DNA from: Actinokineospora terrae
GTDB taxonomy: Bacteria; Actinomycetota; Actinomycetes; Mycobacteriales; Pseudonocardiaceae
Direction: 5' to 3'
Assembly (NCBI RefSeq): GCF_900111175.1
Contig: NZ_FOGI01000015.1
Location: forward strand, 1 to 64,000
DNA: 64,000 nucleotides
Numbering within the stretch: position 1 is the stretch's first letter; each line of letters begins with the position of its first letter. The translations under genes and the position numbers were made by a program. The notes beneath the pieces were generated by a model. That model saw only the letters and a list, made by a program, of their open reading frames with translations, did no database searches and had not been told where the DNA came from. This document shows, in pieces, positions 16,842 to 25,738 of this stretch.

Positions 16842-18892
16842 CGCGGACCGCCGAAGTGGCAGGCCACCGGGTGCCCCTGGCCGCGCTCGACCAGGCCGGG
16901 CACCTCCTCGACGCACAACGAGCGCTCGGCGTCGGTCAGCGCGCCGAGGAACCTCGGGCAGCGCGTCCGGAACCGGCACCCCGACGGCGGGTCCACCGGG
17001 CTGGGCACGTCGCCGCTGAGCAGGATCCGCTCCCGCACCCGTTCCTTGCGCGGGTCCGGCAGCGGCACCGCGGAGATCAGCGCCTGGGTGTAGGGGTGCG
17101 ACGGGTGGTCGAACACCGCGTCCCGCTCGCCCACCTCCACCACCCGGCCCAGGTAGAGCACCGCGACCCGGTCGGCGATGTGGCGCACCACCGACAGGTC
17201 GTGCGCGATGAACAGGTACGACAGCCCGAGCGCGTCCTGCAGGTCCTCCAGCAGGTTGATCACGTCGGCCTGCACCGAGACGTCCAGCGCCGACACCGGC
17301 TCGTCGAGGATCAGCACCCTGGGCCGCAGCGCCAGCGCCCTGGCGATCCCGATCCGCTGCCGCTGCCCGCCGGAGAACTCGTGCGGGTACCGCTCGGAGC
17401 GGCCGCGGCCGAGCCCGACCGAGGCCAGTAGCTCCAGCGCCCGGGTCCGGGCGTCCTGCTTGGCCAGGCCGTTGATCCGCAGAGGCTCGGCGACCAGGTC
17501 GGCGGCGGTCATCCTCGGGTCCAGCGAGCCCATCGGGTCCTGGAACACGATCTGCAGGTCCCGCGCGTGCTTGCGGCCGCGCACAGCGGCCCCGTCCAGC
17601 TCCACGCGCCCCGCGGTCGGCTCCTCCAGCGACATCAGCAGCTTCGCGATCGTGGACTTGCCCGAGCCGGACTCACCGACCAGCCCCAGCGTCTCACCGG
17701 CGGACAGCGAGAACGACACGTCGCACACCGCGTGCAGCTCCGCGACCTGCCGCCGGAAGAACCCGCCGCCGCGCACCGGGTAGTGCTTCACCAGCCCGGT
17801 GGCCCGCAGCAGCGGTCCCTCGGTCCGAACAGGACGCTCCGCGGTCAGCGCCACGGGCGCGACAACCGGGACGAAGACGTCCTCGGGGCGCTTGTCGACC
17901 AGTTCCTCGGCGAAGTGGCACGCGGTGAGGTGCCCGTCGACCTCGCGCAGCTCCGGTTCCTCGGTCAGGCACCGCTCGCGGGCCAGCGGGCACCGGGGGG
18001 CGAACGCGCACCCGGGGATCGGGCGGTCGAGCGCCGGGGGAGTGCCCGCGATGGGCGTCAGCCGTGCGCCGAACCGCCCGTCGAGCCGCGGCAGGCTGCC
18101 GAGCAGACCGAGCGTGTACGGCATCCGGGGCCGGTAGAAGACCTCGTCCGCGGTGCCGGACTCGACGACCTTGCCCGCGTACATGACCACCACCCGGTCG
18201 GCCTGCCCGGCGACGACGCCAAGGTCGTGGGTGATCAGCACCGCCGCCGCCCCGGTCTCCGCGCGCGCGGTCCGCAGCGCGTCGAGCACCTGGGCCTGGA
18301 TGGTGACGTCGAGCGCGGTGGTCGGCTCGTCGGCGATGATCACGTCCGGGTCGTTGGCCATCGCGATCGCGATCACCACCCGCTGGCGCATGCCGCCGGA
18401 GAACTCGTGCGGGTAGTCGCCGACCCGGTCGCGGGCGTTCGGGATGCCCACCAGCTCCAGCAGGTGCACGGCCCGCTCGACCGCGTCGTCCCTGCTGGTC
18501 CCCGGGTGGTGCGCGCGGACCGCCTCGGCCACCTGGAAGCCGACCGAGTACACCGGGTTGAGCGAGGACAGCGGGTCCTGGAAGACCATCGCGACCGACC
18601 GGCCGCGCACCGAGGACATGCCCCTGTCGCCCAGCCCGGCCAGCTCCCGGTCGCGGAAGCGCACCGACCCGCCCATCCGGGCACCGGGCGGCAGCAGGCC
18701 CATCACCGCGAGGGCGGTCGCCGACTTGCCGCAGCCGGACTCGCCGACCACGCCGAGGACCTCGCCCTCGCGCAGCGACCAGGACACGCCGCGCACCGCC
18801 TGGACCCGGCCGCGCTCGTCGGGGAACTCGACGGTGAGGTCGCGGACGGAGAGGACCTCCGCGGTCGTCGTCTGGTGCGTCGTCGGGCTCAT
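16838..18892 (-). CDS. peptide ABC importer, fused double ATPase (OppD-OppF type)
   Basis: A 684-residue protein with two nucleotide-binding domains. The first has Walker A GESGCGKS, signature FSGGMRQR and Walker B VIIADEPT. The second has GESGSGKS, FSGGQRQR and LILDEPV. Each ends with the oligopeptide-transporter C-terminal region bearing a Cys cluster (CAFAPRCPLARERC; CRFRTRCP near the end), which binds an Fe-S cluster in some Opp/Dpp ATPases. The usual separate DppD and DppF are thus fused. It is translationally coupled on both sides by ATGA overlaps and powers the DppB/DppC pore encoded next. Confidence 0.93.
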   Translation of the reverse strand: MSPTTHQTTTAEVLSVRDLTVEFPDERGRVQAVRGVSWSLREGEVLGVVGESGCGKSATALAVMGLLPPGARMGGSVRFRDRELAGLGDRGMSSVRGRSVAMVFQDPLSSLNPVYSVGFQVAEAVRAHHPGTSRDDAVERAVHLLELVGIPNARDRVGDYPHEFSGGMRQRVVIAIAMANDPDVIIADEPTTALDVTIQAQVLDALRTARAETGAAAVLITHDLGVVAGQADRVVVMYAGKVVESGTADEVFYRPRMPYTLGLLGSLPRLDGRFGARLTPIAGTPPALDRPIPGCAFAPRCPLARERCLTEEPELREVDGHLTACHFAEELVDKRPEDVFVPVVAPVALTAERPVRTEGPLLRATGLVKHYPVRGGGFFRRQVAELHAVCDVSFSLSAGETLGLVGESGSGKSTIAKLLMSLEEPTAGRVELDGAAVRGRKHARDLQIVFQDPMGSLDPRMTAADLVAEPLRINGLAKQDARTRALELLASVGLGRGRSERYPHEFSGGQRQRIGIARALALRPRVLILDEPVSALDVSVQADVINLLEDLQDALGLSYLFIAHDLSVVRHIADRVAVLYLGRVVEVGERDAVFDHPSHPYTQALISAVPLPDPRKERVRERILLSGDVPSPVDPPSGCRFRTRCPRFLGALTDAERSLCVEEVPGLVERGQGHPVACHFGGPR

Positions 18893-19809
18893 GTGCGGCT
18901 CCGGGACCGAGTGTTGTCGAAGGCGTCGCGCAGGCCGTCGCCGATGAAGTTGACGCACAGCGCGATCACCACGATGAAGAGCCCGGGGAAGTAGAACAGC
19001 CAGGGCCTGGTGGACACCGCGGACTGGTTCTGGCTGACCAGCAGCCCCAGCGAGGTGTCCGGGGCGCGCACCCCGAAGCCGATGAACGACAGCGCCGTCT
19101 CGGCCAGGATGGCCACCGCGACGATGATCGTCACCGCCACCACGATGGTGCCCATGGCGTTGGGCAGGATGTGCCGGAAGATGATCCGCCACGACCCGGC
19201 GCCGAAGGTGCGGGCGGCGGCGATGAACTCGCGCTCGCGCAGCGACAGCACCAGCCCGCGCACCAGCCGGGCGACGTAGGGCCAGGTCAGCGCCGCGAGG
19301 ACGACGCCGATGAGCAGCCAGCCCTGGCCGCCGGTCGCGACGTTGTTGGCCAGCACCGCGGCGACCGCGATGGCCGGGAAGATCAGCACCAGGTCGGCGA
19401 CCCGCATCATCAGCGTGTCGACCCGGCCGCCGTAGAGGCCCGCCGCCGCGCCCCAGACGCTGCCGAAGATCCCGGACGCCGCGGCCACGAACAGCGCGAT
19501 CTCGATCGAGCGCTGGGTCCCGCGCAGCACCTGGGCGAACAGGTCGTAGCCGGTGGCGTCGGTGCCGAACGGGTGCGCGGCCGAGGGCGGCTGCGAGTTG
19601 TCCGGGGTGAACGTGTCGTACCCGTAGTGCCACAGGGCGCCACCGACGAAGGCCAGCAGCACCAGCAGCACGAACAGGACCAGGCTCACGGTGGCGAGCC
19701 GGTGGCGCAGGAACCGGCGCACCACGAGCCGCGCGCGGCTCACCGGGACCGGATCCCCGCTGTCCTGCGCACCGGGGCCGCCGGGTACCGGGTGGGTTGT
19801 CTCAGCCAA
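18889..19809 (-). CDS. peptide ABC importer permease (DppC type)
   Basis: A 306-residue integral membrane permease. A first transmembrane helix (about residues 30-55) is followed by a periplasm-facing loop and five more helices. The EAA-like coupling motif near residue 195 (EREFIAAARTFGAGSWRIIFRHILPN) contacts the ATPase. The TTG start at 19809 is supported by GGAGG 8 bases upstream and overlaps the DppB stop by 8 bp. It forms the pore with the DppB-type protein. Confidence 0.9.
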   Translation of the reverse strand: MAETTHPVPGGPGAQDSGDPVPVSRARLVVRRFLRHRLATVSLVLFVLLVLLAFVGGALWHYGYDTFTPDNSQPPSAAHPFGTDATGYDLFAQVLRGTQRSIEIALFVAAASGIFGSVWGAAAGLYGGRVDTLMMRVADLVLIFPAIAVAAVLANNVATGGQGWLLIGVVLAALTWPYVARLVRGLVLSLREREFIAAARTFGAGSWRIIFRHILPNAMGTIVVAVTIIVAVAILAETALSFIGFGVRAPDTSLGLLVSQNQSAVSTRPWLFYFPGLFIVVIALCVNFIGDGLRDAFDNTRSRSRT

Positions 19810-20779
19810 GGCGGATCCTCCGATCCAGCACCGCGTACAGCAGGTCCGCGACCAGGTTGAACAGCACGACGATCACCGACACCAGCAGCAGCCACGCCAT
19901 CACCGCGTAGATGTCCTTGTCCCGCACCGCCGAGAGCAGGAACGAGCCCATCCCGCGCCACTGGAACACCGTCTCGGTGATCACCGCGCCGGAGAACAGC
20001 ACGGCCAGGTCCATGGCGACCACCGTGGTCAGCGGGATCAGCGCGGTCCGCAGCGCGTGCCGGACGAGGACCGTGCGCCGGGGCAGCCCCTTGGCCCTGG
20101 CCAGCCGCACGTAGTCGCTCTGCTGGACCTCGACCATCGACGAGCGCACGAACCGGCTCCACGGCGCGAAGGTGGTCAGCGCCAGCACGATCGTCGGCAG
20201 CACGATGTGCCCGGCGATGTCGGACACGGTCGGCCAGAACCCGGTCGGCGGCGGGATCGAGGCGTCGCCGACGGTGTAGAACAGCGTGCTCCCGGTCGCC
20301 TCGTTGACGTCGATCGCCTGCTGCTTGAGCAGGATCGCCAGCCAGAACGCGGGCATCGACAGCAGCAGGAACCCGGCGGAGGTGAACAGGTAGTCCACCC
20401 ACGAGTACTGCCGCACCGCGCTGATCACGCCGACCACCAGCGCCAGCAGCAGGGCCAGCAGGACCGCGAGGACCACCAGCCGCACCGACACCAGCAGCCG
20501 GGGCCAGATCTCGTGCCCGATGTCGACGCGGGTGACCGAGGGACCCCAGTCGCCGCGGAAGATCCCGGTCAGCCACCGCCAGTACTGCTCCAGCAGCGGC
20601 AGGTCCAGCCGCAGCCGGTGCCGCTCCGCCGCCAGGATCGCGGGCGAGACCGGCGGCTGCTTGGCCAGCAGGTCGCCGAGCGGGTCACCGGAGGCGCTCA
20701 CCATCACGAAGGTGATGAACGACCCGACCAGGATGATCGGGATGGTGTGCAGCAGGCGCCGCAGTACGTAGGCCAGCAT
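19802..20779 (-). CDS. peptide ABC importer permease (DppB type)
   Basis: A 325-residue permease opening with the classic DppB N-terminus MLAYVLRRLLHTIPIILVGS. It has six predicted helices and the coupling motif QQSDYVRLARAKGLPRRTV. ATG 20779 follows a GGAG. It pairs with DppC and receives substrate from the lipoprotein encoded upstream, from which it is separated by a strong hairpin (20805-20852) that probably tunes the protein ratio. Confidence 0.9.
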   Translation of the reverse strand: MLAYVLRRLLHTIPIILVGSFITFVMVSASGDPLGDLLAKQPPVSPAILAAERHRLRLDLPLLEQYWRWLTGIFRGDWGPSVTRVDIGHEIWPRLLVSVRLVVLAVLLALLLALVVGVISAVRQYSWVDYLFTSAGFLLLSMPAFWLAILLKQQAIDVNEATGSTLFYTVGDASIPPPTGFWPTVSDIAGHIVLPTIVLALTTFAPWSRFVRSSMVEVQQSDYVRLARAKGLPRRTVLVRHALRTALIPLTTVVAMDLAVLFSGAVITETVFQWRGMGSFLLSAVRDKDIYAVMAWLLLVSVIVVLFNLVADLLYAVLDRRIRLG

Positions 20780-20804
20780 CCGGACTCCTCCAGCCGCAGG
20801 TCGG

Positions 20805-20852
20805 GCGCGGCGGTGGTACCCCACCCCCTGCGAGGGGGCACCACCGCCGCGC
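20805..20852 (-). terminator. intercistronic double hairpin between binding-protein and permease genes
   Basis: A perfect 13-bp outer stem (GCGCGGCGGTGGT with ACCACCGCCGCGC) encloses a second small stem (CCCCC/GGGGG). Such structures after a solute-binding-protein gene typically give partial termination or 3' protection, so the binding protein is made in excess over the membrane subunits. Confidence 0.65.
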
Positions 20853-20861
20853 GGTCGGGTG

Positions 20862-22598
20862 TTATCCGCCGATGCCCCACTGGCCCGCGTTGTACGGCGG
20901 GCCGAAGTAGGTCCCGTTCGCCCGCACGTTGACCAGGTCGGCCTTGTAGGCGAGCAGGTCGGGGACCTGGTAGAGCGGCAGGATGTAGGCGTCCTCGGTC
21001 ATCTGCGCGTCCACCCCGTTGAGGTAGCCGGCCACATCGGACTCCTCGGTCGCGCCGAGCGCCTTGGTGAGCAGCTCGTCGACCTTGGCGCTGCTGTAGC
21101 CGCCGAAGTTGAGCCCGCCCTTGGTCATGAACGCCTGCGAGTACTGCGTCGAGACGAAGGTCTGCCCGATCCAGCCCATCGCGAACAGGTCGAAGTCCTT
21201 GCCGGGCTGGTGGGTGACCGTCGCGCCGATCGAGTCGGTCGTCTGCACGTCCACCGTGACGCCGAGCTGCTTGGCGTTGGCGGCGAACAGCTCGCAGACG
21301 GTCTTGAGGATCTGGTTGTTCTGGATGTAGCGCATGGTCAGCGTCGGCACCGGGGCGCCCTTGGGGTCGACGAGCTTGTCGCCGTCGACCTTGTAGCCCG
21401 CGTCGCTCAGGATCGACTTGGCCTTGGCGATGTCACCGGTGCCCAAGGTGCCCAGGTTGTCCTTGTAGCCGGGCTGCTGTGGCACGTAGATGCGGTTGCG
21501 CAGCGGCTTGGCGCCCTCGGAGAACTGCCCGACGGTCTTGGCGATCGTCTGCTGCACGTCGGCCGCGGTGAACAGCGCCTTGCGCAGCGCCACGTCCTGC
21601 ATCGCGGGGTTGTTCATGTTGGGCAGGATCATCTGCTTGCGCAGGCCCTCGACCAGCTGGTATTTGACCCCGCTGAGGGCCTGGACGTTGCGCAGCAGGT
21701 CGACCTGCGGGTCCGGGTTGATGATCTGGACCTCGTTGTTCTGCAGGGCGGGCACCTCCTGCGTGGTGTCGGTGATGACCCGGAACACCAGGCTGTCCAA
21801 AGTAGTCGGCTTGCCGTACCACCTGGGGTTCGGCACCAGCGTCGCCGCCTGGTTGGTGACCCAGGACTTGAACATGAACGGGCCGCCGGACCAGTCCGGG
21901 AAGGAATCCTTGTAGCGGAAGCCGTCGTTGAACGACTTCGCCAGGCCCTCGGGGGTGCCGTCGTCACCCAGCTTCTTGGCCACGTGCGCGGGCAGGATCG
22001 GGCCGAACAGCGCCTTCCAGTCGCCGAACGGCTTGCTCAGCGTGACCGTGACGGTCTTGCCGTCGTCGGTGCCGACCAGCGAGGTGATGGCGTCGTAGCC
22101 CATGGTCGACGCGGCCTCGCACTTCGGGCAGACCCGCGGGTCCGAGGCGCGCCAGACGTAGTCGAAGTCGGCCGAGGTGATCGGCGTGCCGTCGTTCCAG
22201 ACGGCCTTGGGGTTGATCTTGTAGACCAGGGTCTGCGGCGAGGTGCTGGTCTGCTCGGCGCTGACCAGCAGGTCGGAGTTGAGCTCGATGGTCTTGAGGT
22301 CGGGCAGGGTGACGAACGGCGCCGGGTCGTAGGCGTCGGCCACCAGCTGGGTCGCCACGCCGATGTCGGCGCCGAGCGGGTTCCAGTCGAGGATGTTGCG
22401 CTCGAGGACGTAGGTGATGGTGCCGCCCTGCTTGGCGGTGCCGGAGTTGGCGGAGTTCGCCTCGGCCTTGACCTGGTTCGTGGTGTTCCCGCCGCCGTCC
22501 GCCGCGCCACCGCCGCAGGCGGGGACGACCAGGACGGCGGCCAGCACACCGACCAGGGTCCGGGAATGTTTTCGATAGCCCATGCTGTGTTCCCACAT
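20862..22598 (-). CDS. family 5 solute-binding lipoprotein of the peptide ABC importer
   Basis: A binding protein of about 578 residues (SBP_bac_5, DppA/OppA-like). A hydrophobic signal ends in the lipobox VVPAC before GGG, so the Cys is lipidated and the protein is tethered outside the membrane. The body shows family landmarks, including AVWNDGTPITSADFDYVW and the ALRKALFTAADVQQTI region. ATG 22598 is used; ATG 22583 five codons later is equally possible. Family 5 proteins bind peptides, opines, nickel chelates or other large ligands, so the substrate cannot be read off. It is the first gene of the leftward operon, divergent from the deacylase gene. Confidence 0.9.
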   Translation of the reverse strand: MWEHSMGYRKHSRTLVGVLAAVLVVPACGGGAADGGGNTTNQVKAEANSANSGTAKQGGTITYVLERNILDWNPLGADIGVATQLVADAYDPAPFVTLPDLKTIELNSDLLVSAEQTSTSPQTLVYKINPKAVWNDGTPITSADFDYVWRASDPRVCPKCEAASTMGYDAITSLVGTDDGKTVTVTLSKPFGDWKALFGPILPAHVAKKLGDDGTPEGLAKSFNDGFRYKDSFPDWSGGPFMFKSWVTNQAATLVPNPRWYGKPTTLDSLVFRVITDTTQEVPALQNNEVQIINPDPQVDLLRNVQALSGVKYQLVEGLRKQMILPNMNNPAMQDVALRKALFTAADVQQTIAKTVGQFSEGAKPLRNRIYVPQQPGYKDNLGTLGTGDIAKAKSILSDAGYKVDGDKLVDPKGAPVPTLTMRYIQNNQILKTVCELFAANAKQLGVTVDVQTTDSIGATVTHQPGKDFDLFAMGWIGQTFVSTQYSQAFMTKGGLNFGGYSSAKVDELLTKALGATEESDVAGYLNGVDAQMTEDAYILPLYQVPDLLAYKADLVNVRANGTYFGPPYNAGQWGIGG

Positions 22599-22686
22599 CT
22601 CTCGTCCGGTTCCCTTGCCGCGGTCCACAGAGTGAACAGGCAGGAATGGCGGGCAGACAAGCGAGAGTTGCTACACGGCCGCCTTA

Positions 22687-22706
22687 AGACCTGCTAACCG
22701 AGGTCT
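22687..22706. promoter_or_regulatory. inverted repeat in the divergent control region
   Basis: AGACCT and AGGTCT are perfect 6-bp inverted arms separated by 8 bp, between the binding-protein gene and the deacylase gene. It could be an operator for the LysR regulator at 25739 or the GntR regulator at 13161. It overlaps the start of a possible plus-strand -35 (TCTGAC, 22704-22709). Confidence 0.4.
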
Positions 22707-22718
22707 GACCAGCGTTGA

Positions 22719-22737
22719 TGAGGTTTAGCATACCTAA
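22719..22737. promoter_or_regulatory. IdeR/DtxR-like iron box overlapping a promoter
   Basis: This 19-bp near-palindrome has arms TGAGGT and ACCTAA. It agrees with the IdeR/DtxR consensus (arms TTAGGT and ACCTAA) at 14 of 19 positions by hand count. It covers the -10 (TAGCAT, 22726-22731) of a possible plus-strand promoter whose -35 is TCTGAC at 22704-22709, 16 bp upstream. If real, iron would repress the deacylase operon and perhaps the divergent transporter operon. The match is from visual alignment only. Confidence 0.4.
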
Positions 22738-22838
22738 CAGCGCGCGTTTGCGACTTCTGTCTTGTGTTCGGCGAAGGTACCCGCGCAGAATCCCCAGGCA
22801 CCGATTCGCCGACATTTCTCGGCAGGCAAGGAGCAGAT

Positions 22839-23780
22839 ATGCAGCCCAACCAACCGACCCTGGCCGGGGCGATCTCGTGGACCGACCACCCGGTCACCTC
22901 GTCGCTCGCCTACGGCACCGTGGACGTCCGCGTCGGCACCGTGGGCACGGGCGGCCCGGTCGGCCTGGTGGTGGCGAGCGTGCACGGCGACGAGGGGCCG
23001 TGGGGCACGCTCGCGGTCAACCGCCTGCTCGCCGAGACGCCGCTGGACGACCTCGTCGGCACGCTGCGGGTGGTCCCCGTGGCGCACCCGCTGGCCACCG
23101 AGGCCGACGCCAGGCAGACCCACCTCGACCTGCTCGACCTCAACGGCGTCTTCCCCGGCGACCCGAACGGCTCGCACACCCAGCGGCTGGCCGCGGTGCT
23201 CGCCGAGCACGCCGTCGACGGCACCGACATCGTCCTCGACGTGCACGGCGGCGGCAGCTGGAACATCAACTGCTTCACCTACCGGTTCCCCGGCAGCGAG
23301 CAGGTCGCCGAGTGGATGGGCACCCCGCTGATCATGGACGGCCCGGACCGCGCCACCAGCCTCACCGGCCATGCCCGGTCGCAGGGGGCGGTGGCGGTCT
23401 GGATCGAGATGGGCGGTCGCGGCGAGCACGAGGAGGACCGCGCGGCCACCGTCACCAGGGGGCTGCGCCGCGCGCTGGGCAAGGCTGGCGTGCTCACCGA
23501 CGCGGGCCTGCCGGACGAGCCCGGTCTCGTCGGCGGCGAGAAGCGCCCCCTCGCCACCTCCGCGCCGGGCATCTACCAGCCGGTCCTGCGCGAGGCCGCG
23601 CTCGGTGACGTCGTCGCCGAGGGCACCGTCATCGGCCACCTGCTGCACCCGGTCACCAGCGAGGTCGTCGAGACCTTCCGCGCCCCCTTCCCGCGCACGG
23701 CCCTCGCGCTGCTGCGGCCCACCCTGGCCAGGATCGAGGCACCCGGGCAGGTCGTCGCCCTGGTCACCGAGATCGCCTGA
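22839..23780 (+). CDS. succinylglutamate desuccinylase/aspartoacylase-family (M14-like) zinc deacylase
   Basis: A 313-residue zinc hydrolase. The zinc ligands appear as H49 and E52 (ASVHGDEGPWG) and H136 (LDVHGGGSWN). A likely catalytic Glu is in AVWIEMGGRGEH, and the beta-rich C-terminal domain is present. Family members remove acyl groups from N-acyl amino acids or cleave small amides. ATG 22839 has AAGGAG 5 bases upstream, with no alternative needed. It heads a four-gene rightward operon with two SDRs and RidA, divergent from the ABC importer, which suggests it acts on an imported N-acylated compound. Confidence 0.85.
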   Translation: MQPNQPTLAGAISWTDHPVTSSLAYGTVDVRVGTVGTGGPVGLVVASVHGDEGPWGTLAVNRLLAETPLDDLVGTLRVVPVAHPLATEADARQTHLDLLDLNGVFPGDPNGSHTQRLAAVLAEHAVDGTDIVLDVHGGGSWNINCFTYRFPGSEQVAEWMGTPLIMDGPDRATSLTGHARSQGAVAVWIEMGGRGEHEEDRAATVTRGLRRALGKAGVLTDAGLPDEPGLVGGEKRPLATSAPGIYQPVLREAALGDVVAEGTVIGHLLHPVTSEVVETFRAPFPRTALALLRPTLARIEAPGQVVALVTEIA

Positions 23781-23813
23781 GCCACCCCCGAGTCCGAACA
23801 GGAGCACCACCAC

Positions 23814-24563
23814 ATGATCGACCCCACCGGCAGGCTCGCGATCGTCGCGGGCGACGCCGAGGACATCGGCTACGCGGTCACCCGCGAACTCGCCGCCGCG
23901 GGCATGGTCGTCGCCGTGCTCGACGACAAGGCCGACGCGGTGACCGCGCTGGCCGAGCAGCTGCGCGAGCAGGGTGCCCAGGTGCACGCCTTCGTCACCG
24001 ACTTCACCTCGGCGACCGCGCTGTCGGCCACCGCCGAGCAGGTGCTGGCCCGCTTCGGCGCGCCGCGGCTGCTCGTGCACAACTCCGCCGTCTTCCGCAT
24101 GGTGTCCGTGCTCGACCTGGACTTCGCCGACTTCCGCGCCGAGTGCGACAGCATCCTGCAGAGCGCGTTCGTGCTCTCGAAGGCGGTGTGGCCCGCGATG
24201 GTCGAGGCCCGCGACGGCAGCATCGTCTACGTCTCCTCCGGCTCGGCCACGCTGGGCTTCGCCGACGAGGCCGCCTACGTGGCGGGCAAGCACGGGCAGG
24301 AGGGCCTGATGAAGGTGCTCGCCCTGGAGGGCAAGGAGTTCGGCATCGCGGTCAACTCGATCGGCACCGGCGCGCCGATCGACGGCCCGCTCGCCTACAC
24401 CTACTCCGACGCCCTGCGCGCGGCCATGGTCCCGCCGTCCGCGCTCGCCCCGGCGTTCGCGTTCCTGGCCCGGATCGACGCCGACTTCGCCACCGGCCAG
24501 CGGTTCAACGCCTACCAGGTCTCCGAGGCCATCCGAGTCGCCAGGGAAGGTGTCCCCGCATGA
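23814..24563 (+). CDS. short-chain dehydrogenase/reductase paralogue 1 (degenerate cofactor motif)
   Basis: A 249-residue SDR with the catalytic Ser142, Tyr155 and Lys159 in place (SSGSATLGFADEAAYVAGK). The glycine-rich cofactor loop, normally TGxxxGIG, reads AGDAEDIG, losing one of the key glycines, and the NAG motif is HNSAV. It may bind its cofactor weakly or serve mainly as a partner of the next gene, a close paralogue. It is 33 bp after the deacylase and ends in an ATGA overlap with SDR 2. It ends FATGQRFNAYQVSEAIR, shared with SDR 2. Confidence 0.85.
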   Translation: MIDPTGRLAIVAGDAEDIGYAVTRELAAAGMVVAVLDDKADAVTALAEQLREQGAQVHAFVTDFTSATALSATAEQVLARFGAPRLLVHNSAVFRMVSVLDLDFADFRAECDSILQSAFVLSKAVWPAMVEARDGSIVYVSSGSATLGFADEAAYVAGKHGQEGLMKVLALEGKEFGIAVNSIGTGAPIDGPLAYTYSDALRAAMVPPSALAPAFAFLARIDADFATGQRFNAYQVSEAIRVAREGVPA

Positions 24564-25300
24564 TCGACATCAATGGGCAGGTGGCCTTCCTGACCGGCGC
24601 CGCCGAGGGGCTGGGCCGGGAGATCGCCCGCGAGCTCGTCGCGGGCGGCATGCGGGTCGCGCTGCTCGACGTGCAGGCCGACAAGCTCCACAGGCTGGCC
24701 GACGGGCTGCGCGGCGGCGGTGCCGACGTGTTCCCGGTCGTGGTGGACCTCGCCGACGCCGAGGCCACCCGGGTGGCCACCGAGCAGGCGCTGGCGCACT
24801 ACGGCACCCCGCGCGTGCTGATCCACAACGCCGCCGTGCTGCGCGAGGTGTCCATGCTGGACGTCACCTTCGACGACTGGCGGCGCGAGGTCGACATCAT
24901 CCTGCAAGCCGCGTTCGTGCTCACCAAGACCGTGTGGTCGGGCATGGTCGAGGCCAGGAGCGGCAGCGTCGTGTTCCTGTCCTCCGGCTCGGCGCTGTTC
25001 GGGTTCGTCAAGGAGACCGCGTACACCCCGGGCAAGCACGCTCAGGAAGGCCTGATGAAGGTGCTCGCGATCGAGGGCAAGGAGCACGGCATCGCGGTCA
25101 ACACGATGTCGACCGGGCGCCCCATCGACACGCCCATGTCGGACTCGCACTACACCGACGAGATGCGGATCGGCATCGTGCCGCCCGACCGGCTCGCCCC
25201 CGCCTTCGCCTTCCTGGCAGGCATCGACGCGGACTTCGCGACCGGGCAGCGGTTCAACGCCTACCAGGTCTCCGAGGCCATCCGGGCGGCCAGGGGATGA
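24560..25300 (+). CDS. short-chain dehydrogenase/reductase paralogue 2
   Basis: A 246-residue classical SDR with an intact cofactor loop (TGAAEGLGRE), NNAG-type HNAAV, and catalytic Ser142, Tyr155 and Lys159 (SSGSALFGFVKETAYTPGK). It is closely related to the preceding gene over its whole length, including the identical C-terminal block, so the pair arose by tandem duplication. The start overlaps SDR 1's stop and its own stop overlaps the RidA start (ATGA on both sides). A heterotetramer of one active and one degenerate subunit is a reasonable guess. Confidence 0.88.
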   Translation: MIDINGQVAFLTGAAEGLGREIARELVAGGMRVALLDVQADKLHRLADGLRGGGADVFPVVVDLADAEATRVATEQALAHYGTPRVLIHNAAVLREVSMLDVTFDDWRREVDIILQAAFVLTKTVWSGMVEARSGSVVFLSSGSALFGFVKETAYTPGKHAQEGLMKVLAIEGKEHGIAVNTMSTGRPIDTPMSDSHYTDEMRIGIVPPDRLAPAFAFLAGIDADFATGQRFNAYQVSEAIRAARG

Positions 25301-25662
25301 TCTCCACCGACCGCGCACCCGCGCCCGCGGGCCACTACGCGCAAGCCGTCCGGGCGGGCGGGTTCGTCTACGTCGCGGGTCAGGTCCCGCGCGCACCGGA
25401 CGGCTCGTACATCCCGGGCGACATCACCACCGAGACCGATCTGGTGCTGCGCAACCTGGCCGCGGTCGCCGGGGCCGCGGGCGGTGGCCTCGCCGACGTG
25501 GTCAAGGTGACCGCGTACCTGACCAGGGTTGAGGACTTCGCCGAGTTCGACGCCGAGTACGCCAGGCACTTCGGCTCGACCAGGCCCGCGCGCACCACCG
25601 TGGTCGCGGGGTTGCGGTCGGTGCGGGTCGAGGTGGACGCGGTGCTGTACCTGCCGGGGTGA
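25297..25662 (+). CDS. RidA-family (YjgF/YER057c/UK114) enamine/imine deaminase
   Basis: A 121-residue protein with the RidA fold: GFVYVAGQVPRAPDGS near the N-terminus, the central VVKVTAYLTRVEDFAEF helix, and the C-terminal substrate-binding Arg in VRVEVDAVLYL. RidA proteins hydrolyse reactive enamines and imines made by PLP or oxidase chemistry into 2-oxo acids and ammonia. It is translationally coupled to SDR 2. With an aminotransferase in the divergent operon, it probably clears an imine intermediate of the same pathway. Confidence 0.9.
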   Translation: MISTDRAPAPAGHYAQAVRAGGFVYVAGQVPRAPDGSYIPGDITTETDLVLRNLAAVAGAAGGGLADVVKVTAYLTRVEDFAEFDAEYARHFGSTRPARTTVVAGLRSVRVEVDAVLYLPG

Positions 25663-25738
25663 TCGTCGGTCCACTGTGTCCCGTGCCGGGTGTGCCACCA
25701 TGGCTGGACCGGCCGGGGCGAGACGGGGTGATGCGGGC

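Noticed and set aside
20862..25662. An opine-metallophore (staphylopine-like) uptake or synthesis locus
   Set aside because: The family 5 importer and the iron-box-like site are compatible, but no nicotianamine-synthase-like or opine dehydrogenase gene is present, so the substrate is left open.
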